The notes beneath the pieces are model-generated. The model had not been told where the DNA came from and searched no databases. It saw only the letters and a program-made list of their open reading frames with translations. A stretch of 55,723 bases of DNA, taken from positions 1 to 55,723 of the forward strand of contig JAATFT010000034.1 in the NCBI GenBank assembly GCA_015655075.1, in the 5' to 3' direction. This stretch comes from Clostridiales bacterium. GTDB lineage: Bacteria; Bacillota; Clostridia; Lachnospirales; Lachnospiraceae. Made by a program: the position numbers and the translations under genes. Each line of letters starts with the position of its first letter. The first letter of the stretch is position 1. Positions 17,345-28,065 of this stretch are shown one piece after another.

Positions 17345-18267
17345 TAATCGATTCTGATGCCTCCGTTTTCTTCAACAAATCCCTGCCCTTCTTCGCTTAA
17401 AGAAAAATCAATAAAAGCCTGTACCGCAGGTGTTGCTTTATCTTCCATGTATACGAAAAGGAACGGTCTTGACAAAGGATAAACTCCTGATTTTGCATTT
17501 TCCGGTGTGCCTTCCACTCCGTCTACATTAATGCTTTTCACTGTTTCATCAATAAAGGAAAAGGATACATAGCCAATTGCATTTTCGTTGCCCGCCACGG
17601 ATGTCTGTACGTTGCCGTTACCTTCAACAACAGTCGCATCTTCCAATAAACCGCCGGCATCTTCTAATTTAATTAATTCTTCAAATGCATCTCTGGTACC
17701 GGACGCACCTTCTCTTGATACAACAACAATGCTTGCATCATTGCCTCCTACTTCGCTCCAGTTAGTAATCTGTCCGCTGAAAATTTTTGCCAAGTCTTCT
17801 GTAGATATATCGGTAATGGGATTTGCAGGGTTTACGGCTACTGCAATACCATCATAAGCAAAAACCACTTCTTTTAAGCCGTCCACTTCTTCTTCCGATT
17901 TTAAAGTTCTTGAGGAAGTTCCGATATCATTTGCACCTGCTAAAGTATCGGCAATACCGGCAGAAGATCCGGTTCCGGTATAGTTGATGGTCACATCCGG
18001 ATTTAAAGCCATAAATTCATCAATCATGGCAGTTAAAGGCTTTTCAACTGATGTAGAGCCTGTAATTGTAATTGTACCGGATAAATCTTGGGCAGGGGAT
18101 TCGGTTGTATCCGCAGTTTCCTCTGTTCCCGGTGTGGCAGTCGCTTCCGGTGAGCTTGTTGTTTCTTCATTATCCGTCGTAGTATTATCCTGCTTACCGC
18201 AGCCGCTTAAAGCCGCTATCATAGCTATCGTTAAAACTGCAACTAATACTTTTCTTAACTTCATCAT
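17344..18267 (-). CDS. pstS: Phosphate-binding lipoprotein PstS
   Basis: A 307-residue lipoprotein: signal MMKLRKVLVAVLTIAMIAA, lipobox LSGC, then a threonine/glutamate-rich linker of about 40 residues, then the PBP-like phosphate-binding fold. Binding-site motifs are visible: ITGSTSVEKPL, TGTGSSAGIA, GTSSRTLKSEE, SREGASGTRDAFEEL. AGGAGG lies 7 nt before the ATG at 18267; a longer frame from 18303 runs through the ribosome site and is rejected. It heads the pst-pho operon behind a candidate PHO box. Confidence 0.97.
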   Translation of the reverse strand: MMKLRKVLVAVLTIAMIAALSGCGKQDNTTTDNEETTSSPEATATPGTEETADTTESPAQDLSGTITITGSTSVEKPLTAMIDEFMALNPDVTINYTGTGSSAGIADTLAGANDIGTSSRTLKSEEEVDGLKEVVFAYDGIAVAVNPANPITDISTEDLAKIFSGQITNWSEVGGNDASIVVVSREGASGTRDAFEELIKLEDAGGLLEDATVVEGNGNVQTSVAGNENAIGYVSFSFIDETVKSINVDGVEGTPENAKSGVYPLSRPFLFVYMEDKATPAVQAFIDFSLSEEGQGFVEENGGIRID

Positions 18268-18340
18268 TCTCTTTCCTCCTGATATTTGGGTATCCCCCAT
18301 CAATTAGTTTAATTTTTTTCATTTATTTTACAAAATCAAT

Positions 18341-18392
18341 TTTATACCTTGATTGTTATACAGGTGTTTTTAAATTGTAAAGCCTTTGTAAA
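18341..18392 (-). promoter_or_regulatory. Candidate PHO box and promoter of pstS
   Basis: On the minus strand two TTTACA half-sites lie 11 bp apart (18387-18392 and 18376-18381), the spacing of Gram-positive PhoP/PhoB direct repeats. Two -10 candidates follow, TATAAC (18355-18360) and TATAAA (18341-18346). A third TTTACA lies further upstream near 18427-18432. Confidence 0.6.
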
Positions 18393-18545
18393 CTTCTATT
18401 CTTATTTGGAAATAAAAAATTTTAATGTAAAGTATTTCTTCACCTACCGTCCTCCTGATTATTCTGCCCTTATTAATAATTTACAAATCTACTTTTATAT
18501 GCTAAAATAGGAAAAAAGTTTTGCTGTAGAAATTCAGGTAAATCC

Positions 18546-18712
18546 CTAGAGTGTGTTTGAAAAATGCTTGTGCCGGGCTGGAGGCTCCACTTTGTGGGAG
18601 GCAAGGAGGGATTTTAGGTGCGTAGTAGGTGCTACTCTCCCAAAATTGCGGCGCAGCATACCGCAAAGTGGGGCGTTCAGAACGGTGCGATGATTTTTCA
18701 AACACGCTCTAG
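18546..18712. mobile_element. Family C MITE-like palindromic element, copy C1
   Basis: A 167-bp unit bounded by CTAG with terminal inverted repeats GAGTGTGTTTGAAAAAT and ATTTTTCAAACACGCTC. Inner complementary blocks (TCCACTTTGTGG with CCGCAAAGTGGGG, and a central AAATT-rich hairpin) make most of it one long imperfect hairpin. It matches C2 (23443-23608) in inverse orientation at about nine positions in ten. No transposase is encoded. It shares its right CTAG with D1. Two overlapping short ORFs read from it look spurious. Confidence 0.85.
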
Positions 18713-18873
18713 TGTGCTGACAAGTTGATACTTGGACTAATGGTGTAGAATGGATTCTCATTCTGCGAGGCGGAGGAATGAGGCGTAGCGGTGGCTACGT
18801 CGATTGACGGCAACGAAGCAAATGGAAATTCAGGCAAGCCATTAAACAAGATATCAACTTGTCAGCACACTAG
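18709..18873. mobile_element. Family D MITE-like element, copy D1
   Basis: A 165-bp unit bounded by CTAG with terminal inverted repeats CTAGTGTGCTGACAAGTTGA and its complement. The interior carries CATTCTGCGAGGCGGAGG and GCGTAGCGGTGGCTACG. D2 at 55606 matches it in inverse orientation. The CTAG at 18709-18712 is common to C1 and D1, so one element probably landed in the other's target duplication. Confidence 0.85.
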
Positions 18874-18992
18874 CCCGCCGCTTACACTTCGCTAAGAAGC
18901 GTGGGACTTTTAGAAGGACTTACTTGTAAGATTAGACTAAGTTCATTACGATTAATAGAAAGTATCGGATTCTATAAGAATGGAGTATTCAA

Positions 18993-19472
18993 ATGAAAAG
19001 ACAGGATTATTTAAAATGGGATGAATATTTTATGGGAATTGCACTTTTGTCTGCAGAACGCAGCAAAGACCCCAACACAAGCGTCGGCGCCTGTATTGTA
19101 AGCGAAGATAATAAAATTCTTTCTGTTGGGTATAACGGTATGCCTATTGGCTGCTCCGACGATGAATTTCCCTGGGAACGGGAGGGATCTACGCTGGATA
19201 CAAAATATGTTTATGTATGCCATGCTGAAATGAATGCAATACTCAACTACACCGGCCCCCATATGAAAAACGCCAAATTATATGTTACCCTTTTTCCCTG
19301 CAATGAATGTGCAAAAGCATTAATCCAGAAAGGTATTACGGAAATTATTTATTTATCTGATAAATATGCGGATACGGATATTACAAAAGCATCCAAGCGC
19401 ATGTTAAATGCCGCAGGAGTTACCTACCGCGGGTATACCCCCATTAACCGGGATATTATTATATCTTTATAG
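18993..19472 (+). CDS. Deoxycytidylate (dCMP) deaminase
   Basis: A 159-residue zinc enzyme that turns dCMP into dUMP for dTTP synthesis. Zn ligands are His77 in CHAEMNAI and Cys103 and Cys106 in PCNECAK, with Glu79 as the proton shuttle. MGIALLSAERSKDPNTSVGA and GYNGMPIGCSDDEFPW are typical of the ComEB/dCMP deaminase group. TGGAG precedes the ATG. It is monocistronic here, between the MITE pair and an inverted repeat. Confidence 0.95.
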   Translation: MKRQDYLKWDEYFMGIALLSAERSKDPNTSVGACIVSEDNKILSVGYNGMPIGCSDDEFPWEREGSTLDTKYVYVCHAEMNAILNYTGPHMKNAKLYVTLFPCNECAKALIQKGITEIIYLSDKYADTDITKASKRMLNAAGVTYRGYTPINRDIIISL

Positions 19473-19484
19473 AAATAATGGATT

Positions 19485-19573
19485 TGCGTGTCAAATTTCC
19501 ATGTATTAAACATATCAGCAGGAAAGCAAAATTGAATACATAGAAATTTATACATGGAAATTTGATCGACACA
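19485..19573. repeat. Inverted repeat, about 90 bp, after the dCMP deaminase gene
   Basis: TGTCAAATTTCCATGTA (from 19489) is repeated inverted as TACATGGAAATTT-gatc-GACACA (19551-19573), one arm carrying a 4-nt insertion. It may be a terminator or a small non-autonomous element. Only this copy was seen. Confidence 0.55.
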
Positions 19574-19640
19574 CTTTTTCGAGTGTAATAGTGCTCCTCG
19601 AGCATAAAACCAGTTCCCTTTTCACCTTCTGTTTTTTCTA

Positions 19641-19732
19641 TACTATAGGAACAAAAGCATGTTCCTATAGTCGGATGCACGGCGCAAAAGCAGCGCCTTT
19701 TATCGGAAGATATAAAGCAATCTTCCGATAAG
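19641..19732 (+). repeat. Family B hairpin repeat, copy B1
   Basis: Three hairpins: ACTATAGGAAC/GTTCCTATAGT, GGCGC aaaagca GCGCC, and TATCGGAAGAT/ATCTTCCGATA. It lies upstream of the amidase gene in the same direction, with about 200 nt between. Confidence 0.8.
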
Positions 19733-19929
19733 TTATATTAGTGCTTTGAATTCATTTGTAAATCCACATTCCATATCATAAAATTCTTAATACAGCTTCA
19801 CTTTTATTTAAGAGATTCTCAAGAAAGCTTTAATTTTTATATCTTGAAAACAAACCTGACATGTGAAAGAATAATATATAGTACATTGCTCACCAATTTC
19901 GTACGATAAAATAGAAAGACAGGATTTTT

Positions 19930-20631
19930 ATGACCTCGCTTACTAAAAAACAATGGCTTCGGAAAAAACGCAGAAGAAAATACATTAAGTTAATTACAGT
20001 TACTATGCTGTCAATGGTTATTGTGTTTACAATTGTAATGATGTTCGTTACCGTATTAAAAAATACACATAATAACGGGTATACCGTACTGGATTTCTTA
20101 CAGCCTTCCAGAATTATTGCAAAGCCCGGAATAACTGAAAAATTTTTAACACCTAACGAATATTCCAGGCCTCAAACGCCTTTAGCAGAAGTAAACAGTA
20201 TTGTTATCCATTATACTGCCAATCCGGGTACGGGTGCAGAGTCAAACCGGAATTATTTTGAAAATCTAAGAATTAATAAAGTTACATACGCCAGCAGCCA
20301 TCTCATAATCGGGCTGGAAGGAGAAATAATCCAATGCGTACCCCTGGATGAAATATCCTTTGCCTCCAATGACCGCAACAATGATACTATTTCCATAGAA
20401 TGCTGCCATCCCGACGCAACTGGAAAATTCAACGATAAGACTTATAATTCCCTCATAGCCCTGACCGCCTGGTTATGCTGTCAATACGATTTGGGCAGGG
20501 ATGATATTATAAGGCATTACGATGTGTCAGGCAAATTATGTCCCCTTTATTATGTAGAGTATGAGGATGCCTGGGAAGCTTTCAAAGATGACGTGATGTC
20601 CTATATAGACGATAATGCTGTTGAAAATTAA
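19930..20631 (+). CDS. Membrane-anchored N-acetylmuramoyl-L-alanine amidase
   Basis: A 233-residue protein with a basic N-terminus, one TM helix (about 20-43) and an outside amidase_2 (PGRP-like) domain (about 85-205). Predicted zinc ligands are His94 in IVIHYTANPG, His196 in IIRHYDVSGKLCP and Cys204. SSHLIIGLEGEIIQCVP is the usual middle motif. It should cut the bond between muramic acid and the stem peptide. It stands alone, facing guaB. Confidence 0.9.
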   Translation: MTSLTKKQWLRKKRRRKYIKLITVTMLSMVIVFTIVMMFVTVLKNTHNNGYTVLDFLQPSRIIAKPGITEKFLTPNEYSRPQTPLAEVNSIVIHYTANPGTGAESNRNYFENLRINKVTYASSHLIIGLEGEIIQCVPLDEISFASNDRNNDTISIECCHPDATGKFNDKTYNSLIALTAWLCCQYDLGRDDIIRHYDVSGKLCPLYYVEYEDAWEAFKDDVMSYIDDNAVEN

Positions 20632-20817
20632 CCGTCATATTGTTTTTTAATCTTTCGTTTATCCAACTTACAGCCGTTTTCCGATACTGCGGTGCACGCA
20701 TCTACCTGGAAGGTCTTGTCTTTTATTTACAGGGGATTTAATTTCCGACAAATACAGAAAGAGCGGTAGGGTGCTTCCAAAGGAAACCCCCATTTAGGAA
20801 ACCCCCATTTTAGTTCC

Positions 20818-22284
<1,467 letters not shown>

Positions 22285-22306
22285 TCACTTTCTTATAGTA
22301 TAAACT

Positions 22307-22386
22307 TGTTTTTTATCTTCTGATAAAAGGCGCTGCTTTTGCGCCGTGCATCCGATTACAGGGACATGATTTTTGTTCCTGTGATT
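22307..22386 (-). repeat. Family B hairpin repeat, copy B2, in the guaB leader
   Basis: Minus strand: ACAGGAAC...GTCCCTGT, TCGGATGCACGGCGC aaaagca GCGCC, then TATCAGAAGATAAAA; the last hairpin is only half present. It ends about 30 nt before the guaB start. Confidence 0.75.
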
Positions 22387-22528
22387 TTTAAAAGTATAAC
22401 CAATTAAAGAAAACTTGTCAATAACTAAACTGCAATTCTCTTGTCTTTTCTTAAAAAACACTTTTTATTGTCATTCCGTGTCCAGCGTACATTTGTCTTT
22501 CCGATTAATATAAATCGATGATTGTAAA

Positions 22529-22621
22529 TTAGGAGAAATACGCTCTAATATAATTATAGGAGCATGCCGTCTGTATTTCCATAAAATTTGTACCCGCCAG
22601 GGGATATGAACTGGTATTCAT
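22529..22621 (-). CDS. Possible 30-residue small protein
   Basis: A 30-codon frame (starting MNTSSYPLAGTNF) lies between the membrane protein at 22712 and guaB. The ATG is preceded only by GCGAAGGT, a poor and too-close site, and a second short frame lies just upstream. The rest of 22387-22711 shows no gene. Coding status is uncertain. Confidence 0.2.
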   Translation of the reverse strand: MNTSSYPLAGTNFMEIQTACSYNYIRAYFS

Positions 22622-22711
22622 ACCTTCGCTGAAGTTTCTATTCTGCACAGATTACGGAGGAAATACATCTTCATTCTCCTATATATTTAGCTTTTTTTAA
22701 ATTATAAATCT

Positions 22712-23209
22712 TTAATATTGGACAAGTTTTCTTGGGGTTTTTAATTTAATACAGTTAATCATTTTTTCATTGGGCTCAAAAAGGATTTTAGTTGCCCTCT
22801 CACCTTCCCGCAGTATAATGACATATGGTTTTACATCCTTATTTCTGGAACTGAAGTCTTTGACAACCGTTTTTACATAAGTATATCCATCCAGTGCATG
22901 GGAGCCTTCCGGCGCCATAATTTCCACCTGTTCAAAATCAATTTTTAAGACAGTTTTACGTTTTGCATTACCCATTATTTTATCAAAGTCTAACTGGCCG
23001 TCGCAAAAAACATATTCGTATTCCACTCTAAGCCTTGGGAAAATATAAATGATAACCACAATTAATATTGCCGATACAAACAGCAGTATTGAATTCTGGA
23101 AAGTTAATAAGAAGGCTACAATCGCAATAAATATCAACAGAAAACGTATCGCATAGGTTCCCGCAGTCTCCTTTCTTTTTACCCCTGCTTCAGCATATAA
23201 TTCATTCAT
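22712..23209 (-). CDS. Conserved small membrane protein (resembles DUF6106)
   Basis: A 165-residue protein starting MNELYAEAGVKRKETAGTYA, with two close hydrophobic segments (about 22-38 and 43-60) forming a hairpin in the membrane, then a cytoplasmic beta-rich domain containing YEYVFCDGQLDFDKIMGN and the tail LKTPRKLVQY. I associate this with a family of unknown function in Lachnospiraceae, from memory only. AGGAGGT lies just upstream of the ATG. Monocistronic. Confidence 0.75.
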   Translation of the reverse strand: MNELYAEAGVKRKETAGTYAIRFLLIFIAIVAFLLTFQNSILLFVSAILIVVIIYIFPRLRVEYEYVFCDGQLDFDKIMGNAKRKTVLKIDFEQVEIMAPEGSHALDGYTYVKTVVKDFSSRNKDVKPYVIILREGERATKILFEPNEKMINCIKLKTPRKLVQY

Positions 23210-23442
23210 TAATCATACCTCCTGTTACCTCCTGATATTTCTTATAAATTAAAATCTTCCAAATAGCAAAAAAACTTTCCATTCCAATTCATGCATGTCT
23301 TCCTATCAAATATTATACTAAAGTTTCACTTAAAGTAAAAGCCTATATTTAAATAATACAAATATTTTTCTAGATGATTCGAATATGTCACAATATCTGA
23401 TCTTCCGTAGCCTTACCAACAGGATGCCGCCATGGGGGCATC
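23210..23442. other. Gap with nothing recognised
   Basis: A/T-rich stretch upstream of the small membrane protein gene; no ORF, repeat family or clear promoter was found before the MITE at 23443. Confidence 0.5.
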
Positions 23443-23608
23443 CCAGAGCGTGTTTGAAAAATCATCGCACCGTTCTGAACGCTCCACTTTGCGGTATACT
23501 GCGTCGCGATTTTGGGAGCGTAGCACCACTACGCACCCAAAATCGCTCCTTGCCTCCCACAAAGTGGAGCATCCAGCCCGGTACAAGCATTTTTCAAACA
23601 CACTCTAG
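23443..23608. mobile_element. Family C MITE-like palindromic element, copy C2
   Basis: Inverse-orientation match to C1 along its whole length. Ends are AGAGCGTGTTTGAAAAAT and ATTTTTCAAACACACTCTAG; the left CTAG has decayed to CCAG. A GTAGCACCACTAC-type stem forms the centre. Non-coding. Confidence 0.85.
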
Positions 23609-23662
23609 AATAATAAAGTGAATTATGCTTTTACAATTCACTTTGCCTTCGCGGAAATAACA

Positions 23663-23710
23663 AAAAAGTTCCGGGGTATTTTTCATGTTTCCATAAGCTC
23701 CGGAACTTCT
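23663..23710 (-). terminator. Terminator of the groES-groEL operon
   Basis: AAAAAGTTCCGG and CCGGAACTTCTTTT form a 9-12 bp stem with a T-tract, about 90 nt past the groEL stop. Confidence 0.7.
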
Positions 23711-23799
23711 TTTACTACATTAACTATATTTTCTACAATGAATATAATTTTATTATAATATAACTTATATTTACTTAATATTTATTTTTTATACAAAGA

Positions 23800-25434
<1,635 letters not shown>

Positions 25435-25456
25435 CTATAATGATATTTTATAATTC

Positions 25457-25744
25457 TTAGTCTTCCACAATAGCTACAATATCGCTTTGTTTCACAACAA
25501 CGAATTCTTCCTCGTCTAATTTCACTTCGGTTCCGGAATATTTGGAGTAAATCACCTTATCCCCCGGCTTCACTTGCATAGTAACTTCCTTACCGTCTAC
25601 AACACCGCCAGGTCCGACGGCAATTACTTCTGCCTGCTGAGGTTTTTCCTTTGCCTGACCTGGTAAAACGATACCAGATTTTGTTGTTTCTTCAGCGACT
25701 AATTGCTTTAAAACTACTTTGTCTCCTAATGGTACTAACTTCAT
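25457..25744 (-). CDS. groS: Co-chaperonin GroES
   Basis: A 95-residue lid subunit: VPLGDKVVLKQL at the start, mobile loop TTKSGIVLPGQAKEKPQ, and VKPGDKVIYSKYSGTEVKLDEEEFVVVKQSDIVAIVED. First gene of the groESL operon, behind CIRCE. Confidence 0.99.
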   Translation of the reverse strand: MKLVPLGDKVVLKQLVAEETTKSGIVLPGQAKEKPQQAEVIAVGPGGVVDGKEVTMQVKPGDKVIYSKYSGTEVKLDEEEFVVVKQSDIVAIVED

Positions 25745-25832
25745 ATCATTTTCCTCCTTATAAATAAATTATTTAAGATTAAAAGGCTTTTATGTTGAAA
25801 GACATCCCAATCAGTATGTCTTTTGCTTATTA

Positions 25833-25859
25833 TTAGCACTCACTTCAATTGAGTGCTAA
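25833..25859 (-). promoter_or_regulatory. CIRCE operator (HrcA site) of groESL
   Basis: A perfect TTAGCACTC-N9-GAGTGCTAA palindrome, about 90 nt before groES and just downstream of the -10 box. Confidence 0.97.
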
Positions 25860-25866
25860 CTGATAA

Positions 25867-25906
25867 ATTATATATTAGTAAATTTGCTTTTATTATGCAA
25901 ATTTAC
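25867..25906 (-). promoter_or_regulatory. groESL promoter region with a second palindrome
   Basis: The -10 box TATAAT is at 25867-25872 (minus strand). At 25878-25906 GTAAATTTGC and GCAAATTTAC form perfect 10-bp arms with a 9-nt spacer, covering the expected -35 position. The sequence is unrelated to CIRCE and to CtsR heptads. Confidence 0.6.
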
Positions 25907-25985
25907 TTTTGTTTAAAAAACATGAGAAATAGCCTTTAATTTTAATTTATCTAATCTATAGTCTTTTTATCTCTTTTTTTCTCAC

Positions 25986-26127
25986 TTTTTTAATAAACAG
26001 AAAATTTCGTGAATTTCCTGTTTATTAAAAAGCCCTCCATGCAGGATGCACATGACGCTTGCAAGTATCATGTGGCAAAGCGACCAAACGTCAGCGCGGA
26101 GTTTGCTTTGCAAACTCTTTCTTGTTA
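25986..26127 (+). repeat. Family A hairpin repeat, copy A5 with a re-paired first stem
   Basis: First stem TTTTTTAATAAACAG / CTGTTTATTAAAAA differs from other copies but keeps pairing. CATGACGCTTG...CAAACGTCAGCGC and GAGTTTGC ttt GCAAACTC, TTTCTTGTTAA follow as in A1. Confidence 0.8.
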
Positions 26128-26217
26128 AGTGAAAAAAAGAATACTATGAAACTTAAAAAGCTATTTAAATAACATACCCATAATTTACAAAATCATACTT
26201 ATTCAATCATTTTTTAT

Positions 26218-26280
26218 TAGGGCGTGCCTGAAAACTCATTGTACCGTTCTGATCGCTCTACTTTGCGGTATAGTGGCCGG
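26218..26280. mobile_element. Half copy of family C, C3
   Basis: TAGGGCGTGCCTGAAAACTC and then TACCGTTCTGATCGCTC, ACTTTGCGGTATA match one end of C2; the other half is missing. It lies upstream of the gene at 26354. Confidence 0.65.
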
Positions 26281-26353
26281 TTCACATAACAACCATTGCT
26301 AAGAAGGAAGCCTTATGCTATAATGAATGAAAAAATAAAAGGCAGGGATATAA

Positions 26354-27079
26354 TTGAAGGAAAAGCTATATACTATACCCGTAAATGATGCATTTAATGC
26401 AAACAGCGAATGCCCGATATGTCTGATGAATAAAACTTTAGAAGACAATGCTATCGACTTTACAATGGGCCCAAGTTATATGGAGGATGACGTAAGAGCC
26501 GAAACGGATAATATCGGCTTCTGCAGCCGCCACATTGAAAAGTTATATAAAAATCAGAACCGTTTAGGATTGGCTCTCATGCTTAAAACACATATGGATA
26601 AAACCGTGAAAGACTTAGAAGAGTTAACCTCCGGGGATAGTAAATTAACTTCTCTCTCTTTATTTAAAAAGGAAACGAAAAACGACGGTATCAAAGCGTA
26701 TCTAGAACAATTAGATCATTCCTGCTACATCTGTGATAAAATAAACAATACTTTTACCCGCTATATTGATACCTTATTCTCACTTTATCAAAAGGATGAC
26801 CAGTTTCGTAATAAATTTAAACTATCAAAAGGATTCTGTACCTTCCATTACGGTCTTCTTTACAGTGAAGCATCAAAAAGGCTTAAGGGTGATAAATCAA
26901 AAGAATTTATAAATTCATTGAGTACCGTCTATTTGGATAACATAAAACGTGTTAGAGACGATCTGGAATGGTTTATAGACAAATTTGATTATCGTTATGT
27001 AAATGAGCCTTGGAAAAACTCAAAGGATGCCCTGTTAAGAGCTATCGTTAAAACCAACAGCACCACCGCAGACAATTAA
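26354..27079 (+). CDS. Cysteine-rich protein of unknown function (resembles DUF6062)
   Basis: A 241-residue soluble protein with a TTG start behind AGGCAGGGA. Cys/His pairs recur along it: CPIC (20-23), FCSRH, CYICD and FCTFHYG, suggesting two similar zinc-binding halves, each CxxC followed by CxxH. The start KLYTIPVNDAF and QNRLGLALMLKTHMDKT match what I recall of a Clostridia family of unknown function. Lone gene convergent with the next. Confidence 0.75.
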   Translation: MKEKLYTIPVNDAFNANSECPICLMNKTLEDNAIDFTMGPSYMEDDVRAETDNIGFCSRHIEKLYKNQNRLGLALMLKTHMDKTVKDLEELTSGDSKLTSLSLFKKETKNDGIKAYLEQLDHSCYICDKINNTFTRYIDTLFSLYQKDDQFRNKFKLSKGFCTFHYGLLYSEASKRLKGDKSKEFINSLSTVYLDNIKRVRDDLEWFIDKFDYRYVNEPWKNSKDALLRAIVKTNSTTADN

Positions 27080-27197
27080 GAGCCATCCCTGCCTTATTCT
27101 TATGGTTATTACCGCAAAAATAGAGTGCTCAAATAATATACGGAGGCAGCATCCATAAAATTGGGGGCGGGCTTTGAAATTCTTATTATCGCTTGAC

Positions 27198-28052
27198 TTA
27201 TTGATCTTGTTTTAAAAGTTCTTTTAATTCTCTCGCTTTTGTTTTAATTCTTTCATTGGCATCCCTGGAAATAAGAACCTTAGAAATCCACCTGCCGGAT
27301 TCATCATGTTTTCCTATCCTTCTTGCTAAATCCGCTACTACGTAGGTCATTGTATTTTCGTCCATTCCGCACATAGGAAACATTTCTTTGGAAAATGCTT
27401 CTATAAAACCGTCGTATGCGTTTGATAAAAATTCCAGTTCTTCTTTCTGCAGTTCGGCAACGGAAACTTTTATATCCTTACCCGTATCTTCCGCAAGCAT
27501 ACTCTCTGCTTTTCCCCGCAGCAGCCATGCAGTTTTCAGGCAGGTATAAGCACGTTCGCTCAGTTTGCTTTTTTTCACTATGGTATTTATCAAAGCGAGT
27601 TTATGCCTTGCGATTGCATCATCATAGGAAAGAATTTCTCCTTCTGTTTCAATTCCTTTAAAGGAAGAAGATATTTGTTCCTTAATCAGCTTTGCCTGCG
27701 CTGACGTCATATATTTAAAAAAACGGTTTAAAGCCGAATACCCGCAGTGAGGGCATACAATTGCATCATACTTAAGAGAATCCACGAGCTGATATTTAGG
27801 TCTTAAATCGGTATCGGCGGAAATTAGTTTAACCTTGCCGGTTTTTACGGTTTTAGTTTTAAACTCTCTATCACAGACAGGACAGTTATAGCTTTTATCA
27901 AATAATAAATCTGCTTCAACTACTTTTGTCTTTTCTTCCCCTTCATCCTTACCGCCGGACTTTTTATCGTTTTTCTCATCCGTTGCATATACTTCCAAAT
28001 TAGACATCTTACCAAGTCCAAAGGCTTCCAGCCCTGAAAATAAATTTGACAT
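27198..28052 (-). CDS. DUF2225 family zinc-binding protein
   Basis: A 284-residue cytoplasmic protein. CPVCDREF and CPHCGYSALNRFF form a split zinc-binding pair of CxxC motifs (about residues 57-60 and 99-102), followed by helical repeats (TPR-like, ARHKLALINTIVKKSKLSERAYTCLKTAWLLR broken over about 165-210). The DUF2225 layout fits; function is unknown. An acidic, lysine-rich linker precedes the first CxxC. It starts 14 nt after the glnS stop and is probably in one operon with it. Confidence 0.85.
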   Translation of the reverse strand: MSNLFSGLEAFGLGKMSNLEVYATDEKNDKKSGGKDEGEEKTKVVEADLLFDKSYNCPVCDREFKTKTVKTGKVKLISADTDLRPKYQLVDSLKYDAIVCPHCGYSALNRFFKYMTSAQAKLIKEQISSSFKGIETEGEILSYDDAIARHKLALINTIVKKSKLSERAYTCLKTAWLLRGKAESMLAEDTGKDIKVSVAELQKEELEFLSNAYDGFIEAFSKEMFPMCGMDENTMTYVVADLARRIGKHDESGRWISKVLISRDANERIKTKARELKELLKQDQ

Positions 28053-28065
28053 TCTTCATCCTCCT

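Noticed and set aside
18502..18761. Short ORFs within MITE C1 and its edges
   Set aside because: They arise from repeat sequence, recur wherever the element does and lack ribosome sites.
19459..19680. 73-codon minus-strand ORF after the dCMP deaminase gene
   Set aside because: It covers an inverted repeat and part of repeat B1 and overlaps the deaminase end; no ribosome site.
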